Shown here piece by piece: positions 45,258-54,389 of a stretch of DNA of 64,000 bases. Positions within the stretch are counted from its first letter, which is position 1. Each line of letters begins with the position of its first letter. Source of the stretch: Eubacterium nodatum ATCC 33099 (lineage in GTDB: Bacteria; Bacillota; Clostridia; Peptostreptococcales; Anaerovoracaceae); the NCBI GenBank assembly GCA_000510425.1, contig AZKM01000003.1, positions 62,001 through 126,000 of the forward strand. Reading direction: 5' to 3'. The position numbers and the translations under genes were made by a program. A model generated the notes under the pieces. That model was not told the origin of the DNA and did no database searches. It worked only from the letters and a program-made list of their open reading frames with translations.

Positions 45258-47037
45258 GGTTTTTGAATATGCAGGTTCGCATAAAAAATCAATTCACTTA
45301 GCAAGTTTTATTATGCTTATTAGTGTAATTATGGGTGTGCTACCCTTTCTATTTGCATATCAGATTATCAATCCACTTATTTTAGGTGAGCAATTAGAAT
45401 TTGAAAGACTTGCTATTTTATTGATCAGTATTTTAGTTTGTTTAGTGTTGCAAGCTGTCTTAGGAGGTTTAGGTCTTAATGTATCCCATAAAGCAGCATA
45501 CAACACGCTACTTGGACTTCGAACATCCTTACAGAAAAAAATGGAAGATCTGCCATTGGGTGTTGTTGAAGAAAAAGGGACTGGTACAATCAAAAAAATG
45601 TTCGTGGATGATATTGGCAGTTTAGAAGTGCTTTTAGCTCATTCACTTCCTGAAGGAATAGCGAACCTAATTGTACCTATTATGGTTTATATTTCAATGT
45701 TTTTTATTGACTGGAGATTAGCGTTAATGTCATTAGCTTCTATTCCGATTAGCATTCTTGCAATGATGATTATGTACTCTGTAGGTATGAAGCAAATGGG
45801 ACCATATTATATGGCAAGTGGAAAAATGAACAATACCATTATTGAGTATGTAAACGGTATGGAAGTTGTAAAAGTATTTAATAAGCAAACAGAGTCTTAT
45901 GAACGCCTTTCTAAAGACATAAGTAATTACAGAGATTATGCACTCGCTTGGTATAAGACGGCATGGCCATGGATGGCGTTATATAGTGCCTTACTTCCAT
46001 GCACGATTATTTTAACATTGCCTCTTGGTGGTTATTTTGTGTATATGGGCTATGCAAGTCTTTCTAACTTAATATTAGTGTTATGTCTTTCTTTAAGTAT
46101 AGGATTGCCACTCTTGAAAGCTCTTGGATTTTTACCAACTATGCCACAATTAAATTATAAGATTTCTGCTTTAGAACAAGCCTTAAATATGGCTCCTTTA
46201 AAGCAGGGAGAAAATGATTTTAAGGGAACAGGACAGACTATTTTATATGATAATGTTACCTTTGGCTATCAGCTAAACAAGATGGGAGAAAATGGACAGC
46301 CCGAAACCTATATTAAGAATGTTATTCATAATGTAAGTTTTACGGCAAGAGTTGGTGAAAAGACAGCGATTGTCGGTGAATCAGGTTCAGGAAAAAGTAC
46401 TTTAGCTAAACTTTTAATTCACTACTATGATGTTTTAGATGGAAGCATAAGTATTGGAGGACAAGACTTACGAGATATAAGATTGGAATCTCTCAATAAG
46501 CAAATTTCTTATGTAGCACAAGACCAATATTTATTTAATACTTCGCTTTTAGAGAATATTCGTATTGGTAATTTAGCTGCAAGCGATGATGAGGTTATTG
46601 AAGTAGCTAAAAAAGCTCAGTGTATGGAATTCTTAAATAGACTTCCGGATGGTATTTATTCTTTAGCAGGGGAAGCAGGAAAAATGCTTTCAGGTGGAGA
46701 AAGACAAAGAATATCGTTAGCGAGAGCTATTTTGAAGAATGCTCCGATTGTTGTACTTGATGAGGCAACAGCCTATGCAGATCCTGAAAATGAAGAAAAA
46801 ATGGAAGCAGCTATTCGTGAACTTGTAAAAGGGAAAACCTTAATTGTTATTGCACACAAGTTACCATCTATTGTAGATGCAGATCAGATATTAGTTATGG
46901 ATCATGGTCATTTAGTTGCAAATGGAAAGCATAAATACTTATTAGAATCTTCAGCAGAATATCGCAAATTATGGGATGCGACACTATTTAGTAAAGATTG
47001 GAAAATCAGCAGAAAGGAAGGTGAAATGAATGTTTAG
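45247..47037 (+). CDS. ABC transporter permease/ATPase fusion, subunit 1
   Basis: 596 residues: an exporter-type transmembrane domain of six helices (about 20-310) followed by an ATPase domain. The ATPase has Walker A GESGSGKST, signature LSGGERQR and Walker B VLDEATAYADPE. The D-loop has AYADP where SAALD or SVDVD is common. It overlaps the second ABC gene by 8 bp, so the two form a heterodimeric exporter like those for siderophores, peptides or drugs. Confidence 0.9.
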   Translation: MLNKVFEYAGSHKKSIHLASFIMLISVIMGVLPFLFAYQIINPLILGEQLEFERLAILLISILVCLVLQAVLGGLGLNVSHKAAYNTLLGLRTSLQKKMEDLPLGVVEEKGTGTIKKMFVDDIGSLEVLLAHSLPEGIANLIVPIMVYISMFFIDWRLALMSLASIPISILAMMIMYSVGMKQMGPYYMASGKMNNTIIEYVNGMEVVKVFNKQTESYERLSKDISNYRDYALAWYKTAWPWMALYSALLPCTIILTLPLGGYFVYMGYASLSNLILVLCLSLSIGLPLLKALGFLPTMPQLNYKISALEQALNMAPLKQGENDFKGTGQTILYDNVTFGYQLNKMGENGQPETYIKNVIHNVSFTARVGEKTAIVGESGSGKSTLAKLLIHYYDVLDGSISIGGQDLRDIRLESLNKQISYVAQDQYLFNTSLLENIRIGNLAASDDEVIEVAKKAQCMEFLNRLPDGIYSLAGEAGKMLSGGERQRISLARAILKNAPIVVLDEATAYADPENEEKMEAAIRELVKGKTLIVIAHKLPSIVDADQILVMDHGHLVANGKHKYLLESSAEYRKLWDATLFSKDWKISRKEGEMNV

Positions 47038-48775
47038 ACTAATTTCAAGAATTTTAAATTTATCAGGTAAATACAAAAACAGAATAAAGTCCGCATTTAT
47101 ATTTGCCTTTGTTGAATCTATATTAAGTAAAATGCCGATATTTATTGCATTTACCGTTTTGATTGGATTTTATGAAAAAAGGAATACGTCCCAAACTTTT
47201 CTATATGTAGGAATAGGACTTGTTTTAGTGGTTTTATTACAAGCTGTGGTTCACTTCTTAAGCGATAAATTACAAAGTGCAGCCGGCTTTATGATTTTTG
47301 CTGATAAAAGAATGGAGCTTGGGAATCATCTTAGAAAGCTTCCGATGGGATATTTTACAGCAGGTAATTTAGGAAAAATAAATTCTGTTTTAAGTTCGGA
47401 CATGGCTTTTATTGAAGAAGTTTCCATGAGTACGATTGCCAATATGATGAGCTATGTATTATCAACACTTGTACTAACAGTATTCATGTTTGTTTTAGAT
47501 TACAGAATTGGACTGATTGCGATGTGTGTAACACTGGTTGCAACATTGCTTGCAAATAGCATGAATAAAATGTCTTTATCTGAAGCGGTTATTAGACAAG
47601 AACAAAGTGAAAAACTCACCGATGCAGTTTTGTCATTTGCTGAGGGGATCAGTGTTATTAAAAGTTACAACCTTTTAGGCGAAAATTCTAAATCTCTTAC
47701 AGATAATTTTATATCCTCAAAGGACACATCTATAAAATTTGAAAATAAAATAACACCATGGACAACCGGTTTAAATATTATTTATGGAATTGGGATTACA
47801 TTTATTTTAGCAATGGCTTTATATCTTAATCATCAAGGAACTTTGGGACTTCCATATATGTTGGGGCTTATTTTGTTTGTGTTTGACTTATTCAGCCCTT
47901 TAAAAACACTTTATGGTGAAGCGACAAGGCTTACTGTAATGAACGCTGCATTGGATCGTATTGAAGAAGTGTTAAATGAAACTGAACTGCAAGATGTGGG
48001 CAAAAAACATATTTCAAAATCTGATACCTCAGAACCTGAAATTTGTTTTAATCATGTTAAATTTTCTTATGGTGAAAAAGAGGTCTTGCATGATATGAGT
48101 TTCAAAATGAATAAGAATACAATGACGGCTTTAGTTGGACAGTCCGGGGGAGGTAAATCCACAGTAGCAAATCTTTTGACAAGATTTTGGGATGTAGACT
48201 CCGGTGAAATTTTGATTAGAGGAGTGAATATAAAGGATGTTTCACTATCTGAATTGATGTCGGAAATCAGTATGGTTTTCCAGAGAGTTTATTTATTTCA
48301 AGATACGATTTTTAACAATATTGCCATGGGGAAAGAAAATGCAACGAAAGAAGAAGTTATAGAAGCAGCCAAGAAAGCAAGATGCTATGATTTTATTATG
48401 GCACTTCCTGATGGATTTGACACAATGATTGGAGAGGGAGGAGCAACTTTATCCGGTGGTGAAAAACAAAGAATTTCTATTGCCCGTTGCATGTTAAAAG
48501 ATGCTCCTATTGTAATTCTTGACGAGGCAACAGCAAGTGTTGATGTGGACAATGAAAGCTATATACAGGAAGCAATTAGTGAATTGGTAAAGAATAAAAC
48601 CTTATTAGTTATTGCTCACAGATTAAATACGATTAGGGATGCCGACAATATTGTTGTAATCAAGGAAGGGAATATTGCAGAACAAGGAACGCATAATGAG
48701 CTAATTGCTTTAAATGGGATTTATAAGAATATGGTAGAACTACAAAATAAAAATAATGGCGTAAAAATACTGTAA
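47030..48775 (+). CDS. ABC transporter permease/ATPase fusion, subunit 2
   Basis: 581 residues with the same plan as its upstream partner. Walker A is GQSGGGKST, the signature is TLSGGEKQRIS and Walker B is VILDEATASVDVDNE with its catalytic Glu. The ATP sites of the pair are therefore complete. It is probably regulated by the TetR-family protein. Confidence 0.9.
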   Translation: MFRLISRILNLSGKYKNRIKSAFIFAFVESILSKMPIFIAFTVLIGFYEKRNTSQTFLYVGIGLVLVVLLQAVVHFLSDKLQSAAGFMIFADKRMELGNHLRKLPMGYFTAGNLGKINSVLSSDMAFIEEVSMSTIANMMSYVLSTLVLTVFMFVLDYRIGLIAMCVTLVATLLANSMNKMSLSEAVIRQEQSEKLTDAVLSFAEGISVIKSYNLLGENSKSLTDNFISSKDTSIKFENKITPWTTGLNIIYGIGITFILAMALYLNHQGTLGLPYMLGLILFVFDLFSPLKTLYGEATRLTVMNAALDRIEEVLNETELQDVGKKHISKSDTSEPEICFNHVKFSYGEKEVLHDMSFKMNKNTMTALVGQSGGGKSTVANLLTRFWDVDSGEILIRGVNIKDVSLSELMSEISMVFQRVYLFQDTIFNNIAMGKENATKEEVIEAAKKARCYDFIMALPDGFDTMIGEGGATLSGGEKQRISIARCMLKDAPIVILDEATASVDVDNESYIQEAISELVKNKTLLVIAHRLNTIRDADNIVVIKEGNIAEQGTHNELIALNGIYKNMVELQNKNNGVKIL

Positions 48776-48806
48776 GAATATATTTGTAATAAATGGAGGT
48801 AAGTAC

Positions 48807-50162
48807 TTGAAACAGGATATGAAAGAACAACTACTAACCAAAAGGCCGATAGACTTACTCTTTCAGCTATCAGTTCCGGCGGTAATCGGAATGATAGTCA
48901 TCGGTCTATATCCCTTGATGGATGGGATTTTTGCCGGAAAAATTATAGGACAAACAGCAATGACCGCTTGTGGTGTTGCAATGTCCCTCACCTTTTTTAA
49001 CAGCGGTGTTTCAACCTTGCTTGGTGTAGGTTCTGCGTCTGTCCTATCACGAGCCATTGGAAAAGGGGATCAGAAAACTGTAGATAAAATTATGGGTAAC
49101 TTAATCTTTTGGGTGATTTTGTTCTCTGCTATCATCACAGTCGGAGGAATCCTCCTCGCACCACACTTTTTAGATATGGTCGGTGCAACAGGTGAAATTA
49201 AAGCCTATGGTATCAGATACCTTAGAGTAATTTTCATCGGTTCTCTATTTGTGAACTTTACACAGTCTGCCAACATGGTAATGCGTGGCGAAGGACTGAT
49301 GAAAAAAGCCATGCTGATTATGGGTTTTGGTGCTTTGCTTAATATCATCCTTGATCCGATACTAATGACCGTTATGGGTGAATATGCCATTGAAGGTGCT
49401 GCCCTTGCAACGATTACAGCACAGTTCGTTCAGGCAGTGATAACGCTGCATTATTTCTTAAAAAAGAGTAAGGTCGTTAAAATTCATAAGATACAATCTG
49501 ATGCGGAAATTAAAAAAGAAATGTTTTCTGTCGGTTCATCCGCTATGATGATGCAGCTCTTATTTATGATACAACAAACAATGCTTTATAAAATGGCATT
49601 TAAATATGGTGGAGATACGAACGGAATTTTGATGGCGGCATCGCTTCGTGTATATGCCTTTTCCTTTATTCCGCTTTGGGGAATGAGTCAGGGGCTGCAA
49701 CCTGTGGTTGGTACAAACTTCGGAGCAAAACAGTTTGACAGAGTAAGACAAGGTATGAAGGTGTTTTCTATTGGAGGACTTATCCTTGCAGCAATCTTTT
49801 GGCTTCCATCTTTACTGTTTTCAAGTCAGATCCTTTCCTTGTTCGGTGTAGAGGCAAGCATTATTGCACAAGGAGTAGGAAATTTCAGATTGTTCTATTC
49901 TGTATTTATCTTGTATGGCGTGATGGTTATGACGATTACATTCTTCCAATCAATCGGAAATGGAAAGAAAGCCGGAACTATTGTTATGCTTAGACAGTTA
50001 TTCTTATTTGTTCCTGCAATGATTTTTTTACCAATGGGATTTGGAATAAAAGCGGTATGGTTCACACAGCCGCTTGTAGATTTCATTATGATTGTAGTCG
50101 GGATTGCTATGATGGCAAAGGAACTAAAAAATATGAGTCAATCCAGCCTTGACACAAAATAA
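48807..50162 (+). CDS. MATE family efflux transporter
   Basis: 451 residues and about twelve membrane segments, with MATE features: LFQLSVPAVIGMIVIGLYPLMDGIFAG at the start, NPDPI-like ILDPILM and WGMSQGLQPVVGTNFGAKQFDRV near the centre. It is a Na+- or H+-coupled multidrug/metabolite exporter. RBS GGAGGT lies upstream. It follows the ABC pair by 31 bp and completes the cargo operon. Confidence 0.9.
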   Translation: MKQDMKEQLLTKRPIDLLFQLSVPAVIGMIVIGLYPLMDGIFAGKIIGQTAMTACGVAMSLTFFNSGVSTLLGVGSASVLSRAIGKGDQKTVDKIMGNLIFWVILFSAIITVGGILLAPHFLDMVGATGEIKAYGIRYLRVIFIGSLFVNFTQSANMVMRGEGLMKKAMLIMGFGALLNIILDPILMTVMGEYAIEGAALATITAQFVQAVITLHYFLKKSKVVKIHKIQSDAEIKKEMFSVGSSAMMMQLLFMIQQTMLYKMAFKYGGDTNGILMAASLRVYAFSFIPLWGMSQGLQPVVGTNFGAKQFDRVRQGMKVFSIGGLILAAIFWLPSLLFSSQILSLFGVEASIIAQGVGNFRLFYSVFILYGVMVMTITFFQSIGNGKKAGTIVMLRQLFLFVPAMIFLPMGFGIKAVWFTQPLVDFIMIVVGIAMMAKELKNMSQSSLDTK

Positions 50163-50178
50163 TTAGGTAATTTATGAG

Positions 50179-50379
50179 ATGAATTATATAAACGACGAAA
50201 GACAATGGCTACTCTGCCCTGTTTGCAAGAATAAAACACGGCTGCAAATCAGAGAAGATACAGAGCTAAAAAACTTTCCTCTATTCTGTCCGAAATGCAA
50301 GCAGGAAACGCTAATCAATGTAAAACAATTTAATGCATCAGTCATCAAAGAGCCAGATGCAAAGACACAGAGCCGGTGA
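50179..50379 (+). CDS. Cysteine-rich KTR domain protein
   Basis: 66 residues with two zinc-ribbon-like CxxC pairs (CPVCKNKTRLQI and CPKCKQETLI). The KTR signature follows the first pair. This tiny protein is very common beside resistance cargo in clostridial and enterococcal integrative elements. Function unknown. Confidence 0.8.
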   Translation: MNYINDERQWLLCPVCKNKTRLQIREDTELKNFPLFCPKCKQETLINVKQFNASVIKEPDAKTQSR

Positions 50380-50465
50380 TTCACAGTTATAGAACTGTAA
50401 TTGCCGGCTCATTTTATATTAAGGAGAAATTAACTAATGCAAAAGTTGCAATATACAAGTTATAT

Positions 50466-50594
50466 ATGACCGCCGTTTTTATCCTGCTTGAAGAAAGAAG
50501 CGGAGGCTCAAAATCAATCATAACCTATGAAAACACGGCGGTATCAAAGGAGGTATCGTCGTGTTCATTTTTCGTTATCTTAAAATCTTGTTAA
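50466..50594 (+). CDS. Hypothetical 42-aa peptide of the element
   Basis: An ATG at 50466 opens MTAVFILLEERSGGSKSIIT, continuing to FFVILKSC. A second small frame (GTG 50560, FIFRYLKILLKG) overlaps its end. No good RBS precedes the ATG. Length and position between cargo and the sigma gene match short orphan genes in Tn916/Tn1549-like elements, but I cannot name it. Confidence 0.3.
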   Translation: MTAVFILLEERSGGSKSIITYENTAVSKEVSSCSFFVILKSC

Positions 50595-50677
50595 AGGGGA
50601 TATATTCTATTTCCGGGTTTCTATGCTTGTATAGATAACCTGTCAAATCATATCCATATAGCTATCTTTTCATGTCC

Positions 50678-50709
50678 AATCCCGGTTGCTCTGTGCAGTC
50701 GGGATTTTT
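50678..50709 (+). terminator. Terminator before the sigma/int end
   Basis: AATCCCG (50678-50684) pairs with CGGGATT (50700-50706), followed by further T residues. It separates the cargo from the recombination genes. Confidence 0.6.
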
Positions 50710-50836
50710 GGTGCCTGCAAAAACTTTTTTTCAAAAATATTCGCTTTTCTTTGGCAGTTTTGGGCTCTGCGTTGTTGAGGGTTTGTGAAAGGGGAGATTC
50801 TACCCGCTTTCGCGGCTGCGAAAGGAGGTGAATACC

Positions 50837-51271
50837 ATGGATGAACCTGAAAGAAGCGAATGGCAGATACGCTGCGCATTTAACGGCTTCTGCAAGCGGA
50901 CATTGAAGAACGAAAGTATCAATGCCCATAAGAAGCGGCAGGCACATGAAATTAACTTTTCCGACCTGACACCGAAAGAGGAGAACCAGCTTTATGCCTG
51001 TGAAGATTTCTTTGCAGAAGATAAAGAAGAACAAACCTTTTTCGCAGGTGGGAAGGAATTGAGTGCAAAGCTGATCGCTGATGCAATCCACAACTTGCCG
51101 GAAGAAAAACGCAGAGCCGTTCTACTCTACTACTTCTTTGATATGAGCGATGCGGAAATTGCAGCACTCTATCAGATTCCAAGAAGCACAGTGCAGTATC
51201 GGCGAACCAGCTCATTTGAGCTGCTGAAACGCTATTTGGAGGAACATGCTTATGACTACCCTGACTGGTAA
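50837..51271 (+). CDS. Tn916 ORF7-like sigma-70 family protein
   Basis: 144 residues from ATG 50837, 8 bp after GGAGG. The C-terminal region-4-like helix-turn-helix reads MSDAEIAALYQIPRSTVQYRRT. In Tn916 the corresponding ORF7 activates excision and transfer genes. It overlaps the next gene by 20 bp. Confidence 0.85.
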   Translation: MDEPERSEWQIRCAFNGFCKRTLKNESINAHKKRQAHEINFSDLTPKEENQLYACEDFFAEDKEEQTFFAGGKELSAKLIADAIHNLPEEKRRAVLLYYFFDMSDAEIAALYQIPRSTVQYRRTSSFELLKRYLEEHAYDYPDW

Positions 51272-51503
51272 AACAGGAAACGATGAACGCGGCTTGTTGC
51301 CTTATCCGGTAATCATAGCCGCAACCAAAGGAGAGCCGCAGGCAATGAATATTGTCGTGCAACACTACGCAGGCTATATTGCACACCTTTCTATGAGAAA
51401 ACTCCGTGATGAACGGGGAAATACCTATTACGGCATAGACGAGGATATACGAGATCGCCTTCGCTCAAAGCTCATGCAGGCTGTCCTGATTTTCAAGATT
51501 TAA
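51252..51503 (+). CDS. Helix-turn-helix (ORF8-like) protein
   Basis: 83 residues from ATG 51252, 9 bp after GGAGG. A conserved block LPYPVIIAATKGEPQAMNIVVQHY... and the ending DRLRSKLMQAVLIFKI match the small helix-turn-helix protein beside the sigma gene in Tn916-like modules, where it acts with ORF7. Confidence 0.8.
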   Translation: MTTLTGKTGNDERGLLPYPVIIAATKGEPQAMNIVVQHYAGYIAHLSMRKLRDERGNTYYGIDEDIRDRLRSKLMQAVLIFKI

Positions 51504-51934
51504 TAATGTAGCTGTCTGCGTTCCCCTTTCCGCAGACAAGGCAGAAAATACTTGCCGCCTGTTCTTTGACAAATATACCCGCAAGATAACGGCGGCGTAT
51601 CATAGGGCAAACCGGACACTTTCCTTTTGTGCCTTAGCTGTGCGGAAAATGCGCCATGACACTTCCCTACCCGGAAGCCGAGCGAGAAACATTTTGCCGT
51701 AAAGCAAGCGTAGCTGCTTGCGAGCCATGACAGCACAAAATATATAATGATACTCCCTTACAGCCACAGTCCGAGCGTTAGAAGCGTCGCAGGCAATGGG
51801 TAGGGCTACATGAGAACCATGCAGGAGTGAGATTCCCGTGAGGCTAATGCTTAAAGCCGTCCGGTAGTGCCTTTCTTAAAACATACAAATATCAGAACTT
51901 TTACTATACCTATTTTGAGAAAGGGGGCGATGAA
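51504..51934. other. Noncoding leader before xis in the recombination module
   Basis: 430 bp without a convincing gene and clearly richer in G+C than the chromosome. The last part (about 51770-51880) contains several short complementary arms (GGGCTACATGAG, GGAGTGAGATTCCCGTGAGG). It could fold as a structured leader or small RNA, and regions like this precede xis in related elements. Confidence 0.35.
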
Positions 51935-52138
51935 ATGAATCAAATTGATGTGCCTATCTGGGAGAAATATACCCTTACCATAGAAGAAGCGGCAAAGTAT
52001 TTTCGCATCGGAGAAAATAAGCTGCGAAAACTGGCAGAAGAAAATCCTACTGCAAATTGGGTTATATTAAACGGCAACCGTATTCAGATCAAGCGCAGAC
52101 AGTTTGAAAAAATGATCGATACGGTTGACACAATCTAA
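51935..52138 (+). CDS. xis: Excisionase (Xis, Tn916 family)
   Basis: 67 residues, [20 protein letters not shown] with [17 protein letters not shown], the winged-helix excisionase of Tn916-type elements. It directs the integrase toward excision. RBS GGGGG lies 7 bp upstream. It stands 75 bp before int. Confidence 0.92.
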   Translation: MNQIDVPIWEKYTLTIEEAAKYFRIGENKLRKLAEENPTANWVILNGNRIQIKRRQFEKMIDTVDTI

Positions 52139-52213
52139 TGGAGATCGAGCCTTGACGATGGTATAATAGATATAGCATATCAAGGCTCTTTCCGTCTTGG
52201 AAAGGAGCATAAA

Positions 52214-53066
52214 ATGTCAGGAAAAAGACGGGACAGCAAAAACCGAGTTTTGCGGTCAGGTGAGAGCCAGAGAAAAGACGGGAGATATGCTTACAAATAT
52301 ACAGATACCTTTGGAAAACCGCAGTTTGTGTACGCATGGAAATTAGTTCCTACGGATAAGACCCCTAAGGGCAAGCGTGAGGATAAATCCCTGCGGGAAA
52401 AGGTCAAGGAGATACAAAAAGACCTTGATGACGGGATTGACCCGGTGGGAAAGAAAATGACCGTGTGCCAGCTTTACGAAAAGCACATACGAAACCATGC
52501 AAATGTAAGACACAGTACAAAGCAAGGTAGAAAGCAGCTCATGAGAATACTTGAGAAAGATACGTTCGGAGCATGCAGCATTGAGAATGTAAAAATGTCT
52601 GATGCAAAGGAATGGGCTTTACGAATGAAAGAAAAAGGCTATTCCTTCAAAACCATCAGCAATTACAAGCGTTCTCTAAAGGCAGCTTTTTATTCTGCCA
52701 TTCAGGATGACTGTATCAGGAAAAATCCCTTTGACTTTCATATCAATACAGTCATTGAGGATGACGCCGAGCCGAAAATTCCTCTTTCTTACAAGAAACG
52801 GAACACCTCAAAACTACATTAACTATGATATTATGTTTCGCAGGCTGGTAGAAAAGTACAACAAAAGCCATGAGGAAACTTTGTCGACGGTAACAACGCC
52901 CCATACCCTGCGGCACACATTCTGCACCAACATGGCAAATGCGGGAATGAATCCGAAAGCCTTGCAGTATCTTATGGGACACGCCAACATAACGATGACC
53001 CTGAACTATTACGCACACGCTACATTTGACAGCGCACAGGCGGAATTTTTCAGGTTGGCGGCTTAA
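52214..53066 (+). pseudogene. int: Tn916-family tyrosine integrase with internal deletion and frameshift
   Basis: The first frame (52214-52822) gives the N-terminal arm-binding and core-binding domains (GESQRKDGRYAYKY; SFKTISNYKRSLKAAFYSAI). It then changes frame at about 52775. The second frame gives the C-terminus with PHTLRHTFCTNMANAGMNP and MGHANITMTLNYYAH (catalytic Arg, His and Tyr). About 130 residues between, including the first catalytic Arg (TGLRISE block), are missing. The recombinase must be inactive, so the element cannot excise by itself. Confidence 0.9.
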
Positions 53067-53252
53067 AGAAAAAGAGATGTTTTACTACTTCTTTACTACC
53101 TTTCAAAGCGAAAACACAAGCAGATTTAAGAAAATATGTGAGTATCTCCCAATACACAAAATGCCGGAAATGCCTGTAAAGACAGGCTATATCGGCATAT
53201 AAGGACTTTTGAAAAGTTAGTCAAAAATCATATTAGAGTTTAATAGAAAATA
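53067..53252. other. Right end region of the integrative element
   Basis: About 185 bp after int with no gene. A short hairpin-like ATGCCGGAAATGCC/GGCATAT segment precedes a return to AT-rich chromosomal-type sequence near 53210, where the element probably ends. I cannot fix the att site because the left end (near 40.1 kb) is rearranged. Confidence 0.35.
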
Positions 53253-53281
53253 TTGACAAATTATAAGATTAATGGTACCCT
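53253..53281 (+). promoter_or_regulatory. Promoter of the MacB-like ABC operon
   Basis: TTGACA (53253-53258), 17-bp spacer, TACCCT (53276-53281) preceded by TGG. The -35 is perfect and the -10 poor, a pattern often linked to activator control. Confidence 0.45.
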
Positions 53282-53330
53282 TCCAACGAATAGTTCTGCT
53301 TTATAAATTAATTACGGTCAATATACAATT

Positions 53331-54380
53331 ATGAATTATATTTTTCACAAAAGTAAAATTATATGTTTGACATTCACGATAATTGGTATGTTAATGCTAT
53401 TATTAGTTACAGCATATATCACAAATTATAAAACAGAGAGACCTGTGGATTTTCTTTCTAAGAATTATATTTACATGAACATTTACAACATGGATGAGAA
53501 TAATATAAAAGGCAGAGACTTTCTAGATAGTATATTATCGTTATCTGATGAAAATCTTATGGTTGGGAAGTTAATAAATTCAGATAAAAGCTGCGCTATA
53601 TACTATAGAAATGATAAAATCTTTCCTATAAAGCTTGTCAAAGGAAGATATTTCACTAAAGAAGATTTTTTGGGTAAAAAGAATGTGGCAATTGTGAACA
53701 CAACTCACAAAGAAATTGTTAGAAAAAAACAAAAAGAGTATATTTCGTTTAATGGTCGACTATTTAAAATAGTTGGCTATTATTGTGACGAAAACTTAGC
53801 AAATAGTAAAAAGTGGTATGTCAACATGATGGCAAAGTCATTAAAACTGGATGGCAATGGAGATTATTTTTTTGAATCAAGTGATAAATCGCTAAAATAT
53901 AAAATTAATGATTACTGCAAAAAGTTGCAAATGAGGTATGAATATACTTATAATCTAGTATATGGCAAAAATGCAGAGGTTAAATTTACTAATTTTGATG
54001 TCATGGTGCGTTTTCTTTTAGGCAGTATTTTATTAATATTGGTTAATTACATTTCTATGTCTATATATTGGTTAAAAGCTAAAGAAGAAGAAAAAAAGGT
54101 CAGGTTCCTGATCGGTGCTGATAAAAAAGGTATATATTATTGGCTTTTTAAAGAATATGTGATTTTAAATATTATCTCATTTTTAATTTCTATTTTATGT
54201 ACTATAATCTTTTTTCAAGTAAGTAAAAAACTTCCGGTAGCAGAATCGGTACAGATTATGTTTGGCAATGGAATTAGTATTCAAAATTGTTTGATTGGAT
54301 TATTTTTTATCTTGATATTATCTTTTTTTATATTTTTATCATTAAATATGGTTCAATTTATTAGAAGCAAGAGAAATTAA
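53331..54380 (+). CDS. MacB/FtsX-like ABC permease 1
   Basis: 349 residues: an N-terminal helix (about 10-30), a large extracytoplasmic region with the MacB-like segment VKGRYFTKEDFLGKKNVAIVN, then three C-terminal helices (about 225-250, 275-300 and 315-340). FtsX-like permeases of this plan use a partner ATPase to move or sense peptides outside the cell. It is the first gene of a three-gene operon with no cargo or sensor kinase nearby. Confidence 0.72.
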   Translation: MNYIFHKSKIICLTFTIIGMLMLLLVTAYITNYKTERPVDFLSKNYIYMNIYNMDENNIKGRDFLDSILSLSDENLMVGKLINSDKSCAIYYRNDKIFPIKLVKGRYFTKEDFLGKKNVAIVNTTHKEIVRKKQKEYISFNGRLFKIVGYYCDENLANSKKWYVNMMAKSLKLDGNGDYFFESSDKSLKYKINDYCKKLQMRYEYTYNLVYGKNAEVKFTNFDVMVRFLLGSILLILVNYISMSIYWLKAKEEEKKVRFLIGADKKGIYYWLFKEYVILNIISFLISILCTIIFFQVSKKLPVAESVQIMFGNGISIQNCLIGLFFILILSFFIFLSLNMVQFIRSKRN

Positions 54381-54389
54381 GAGGGTAAA

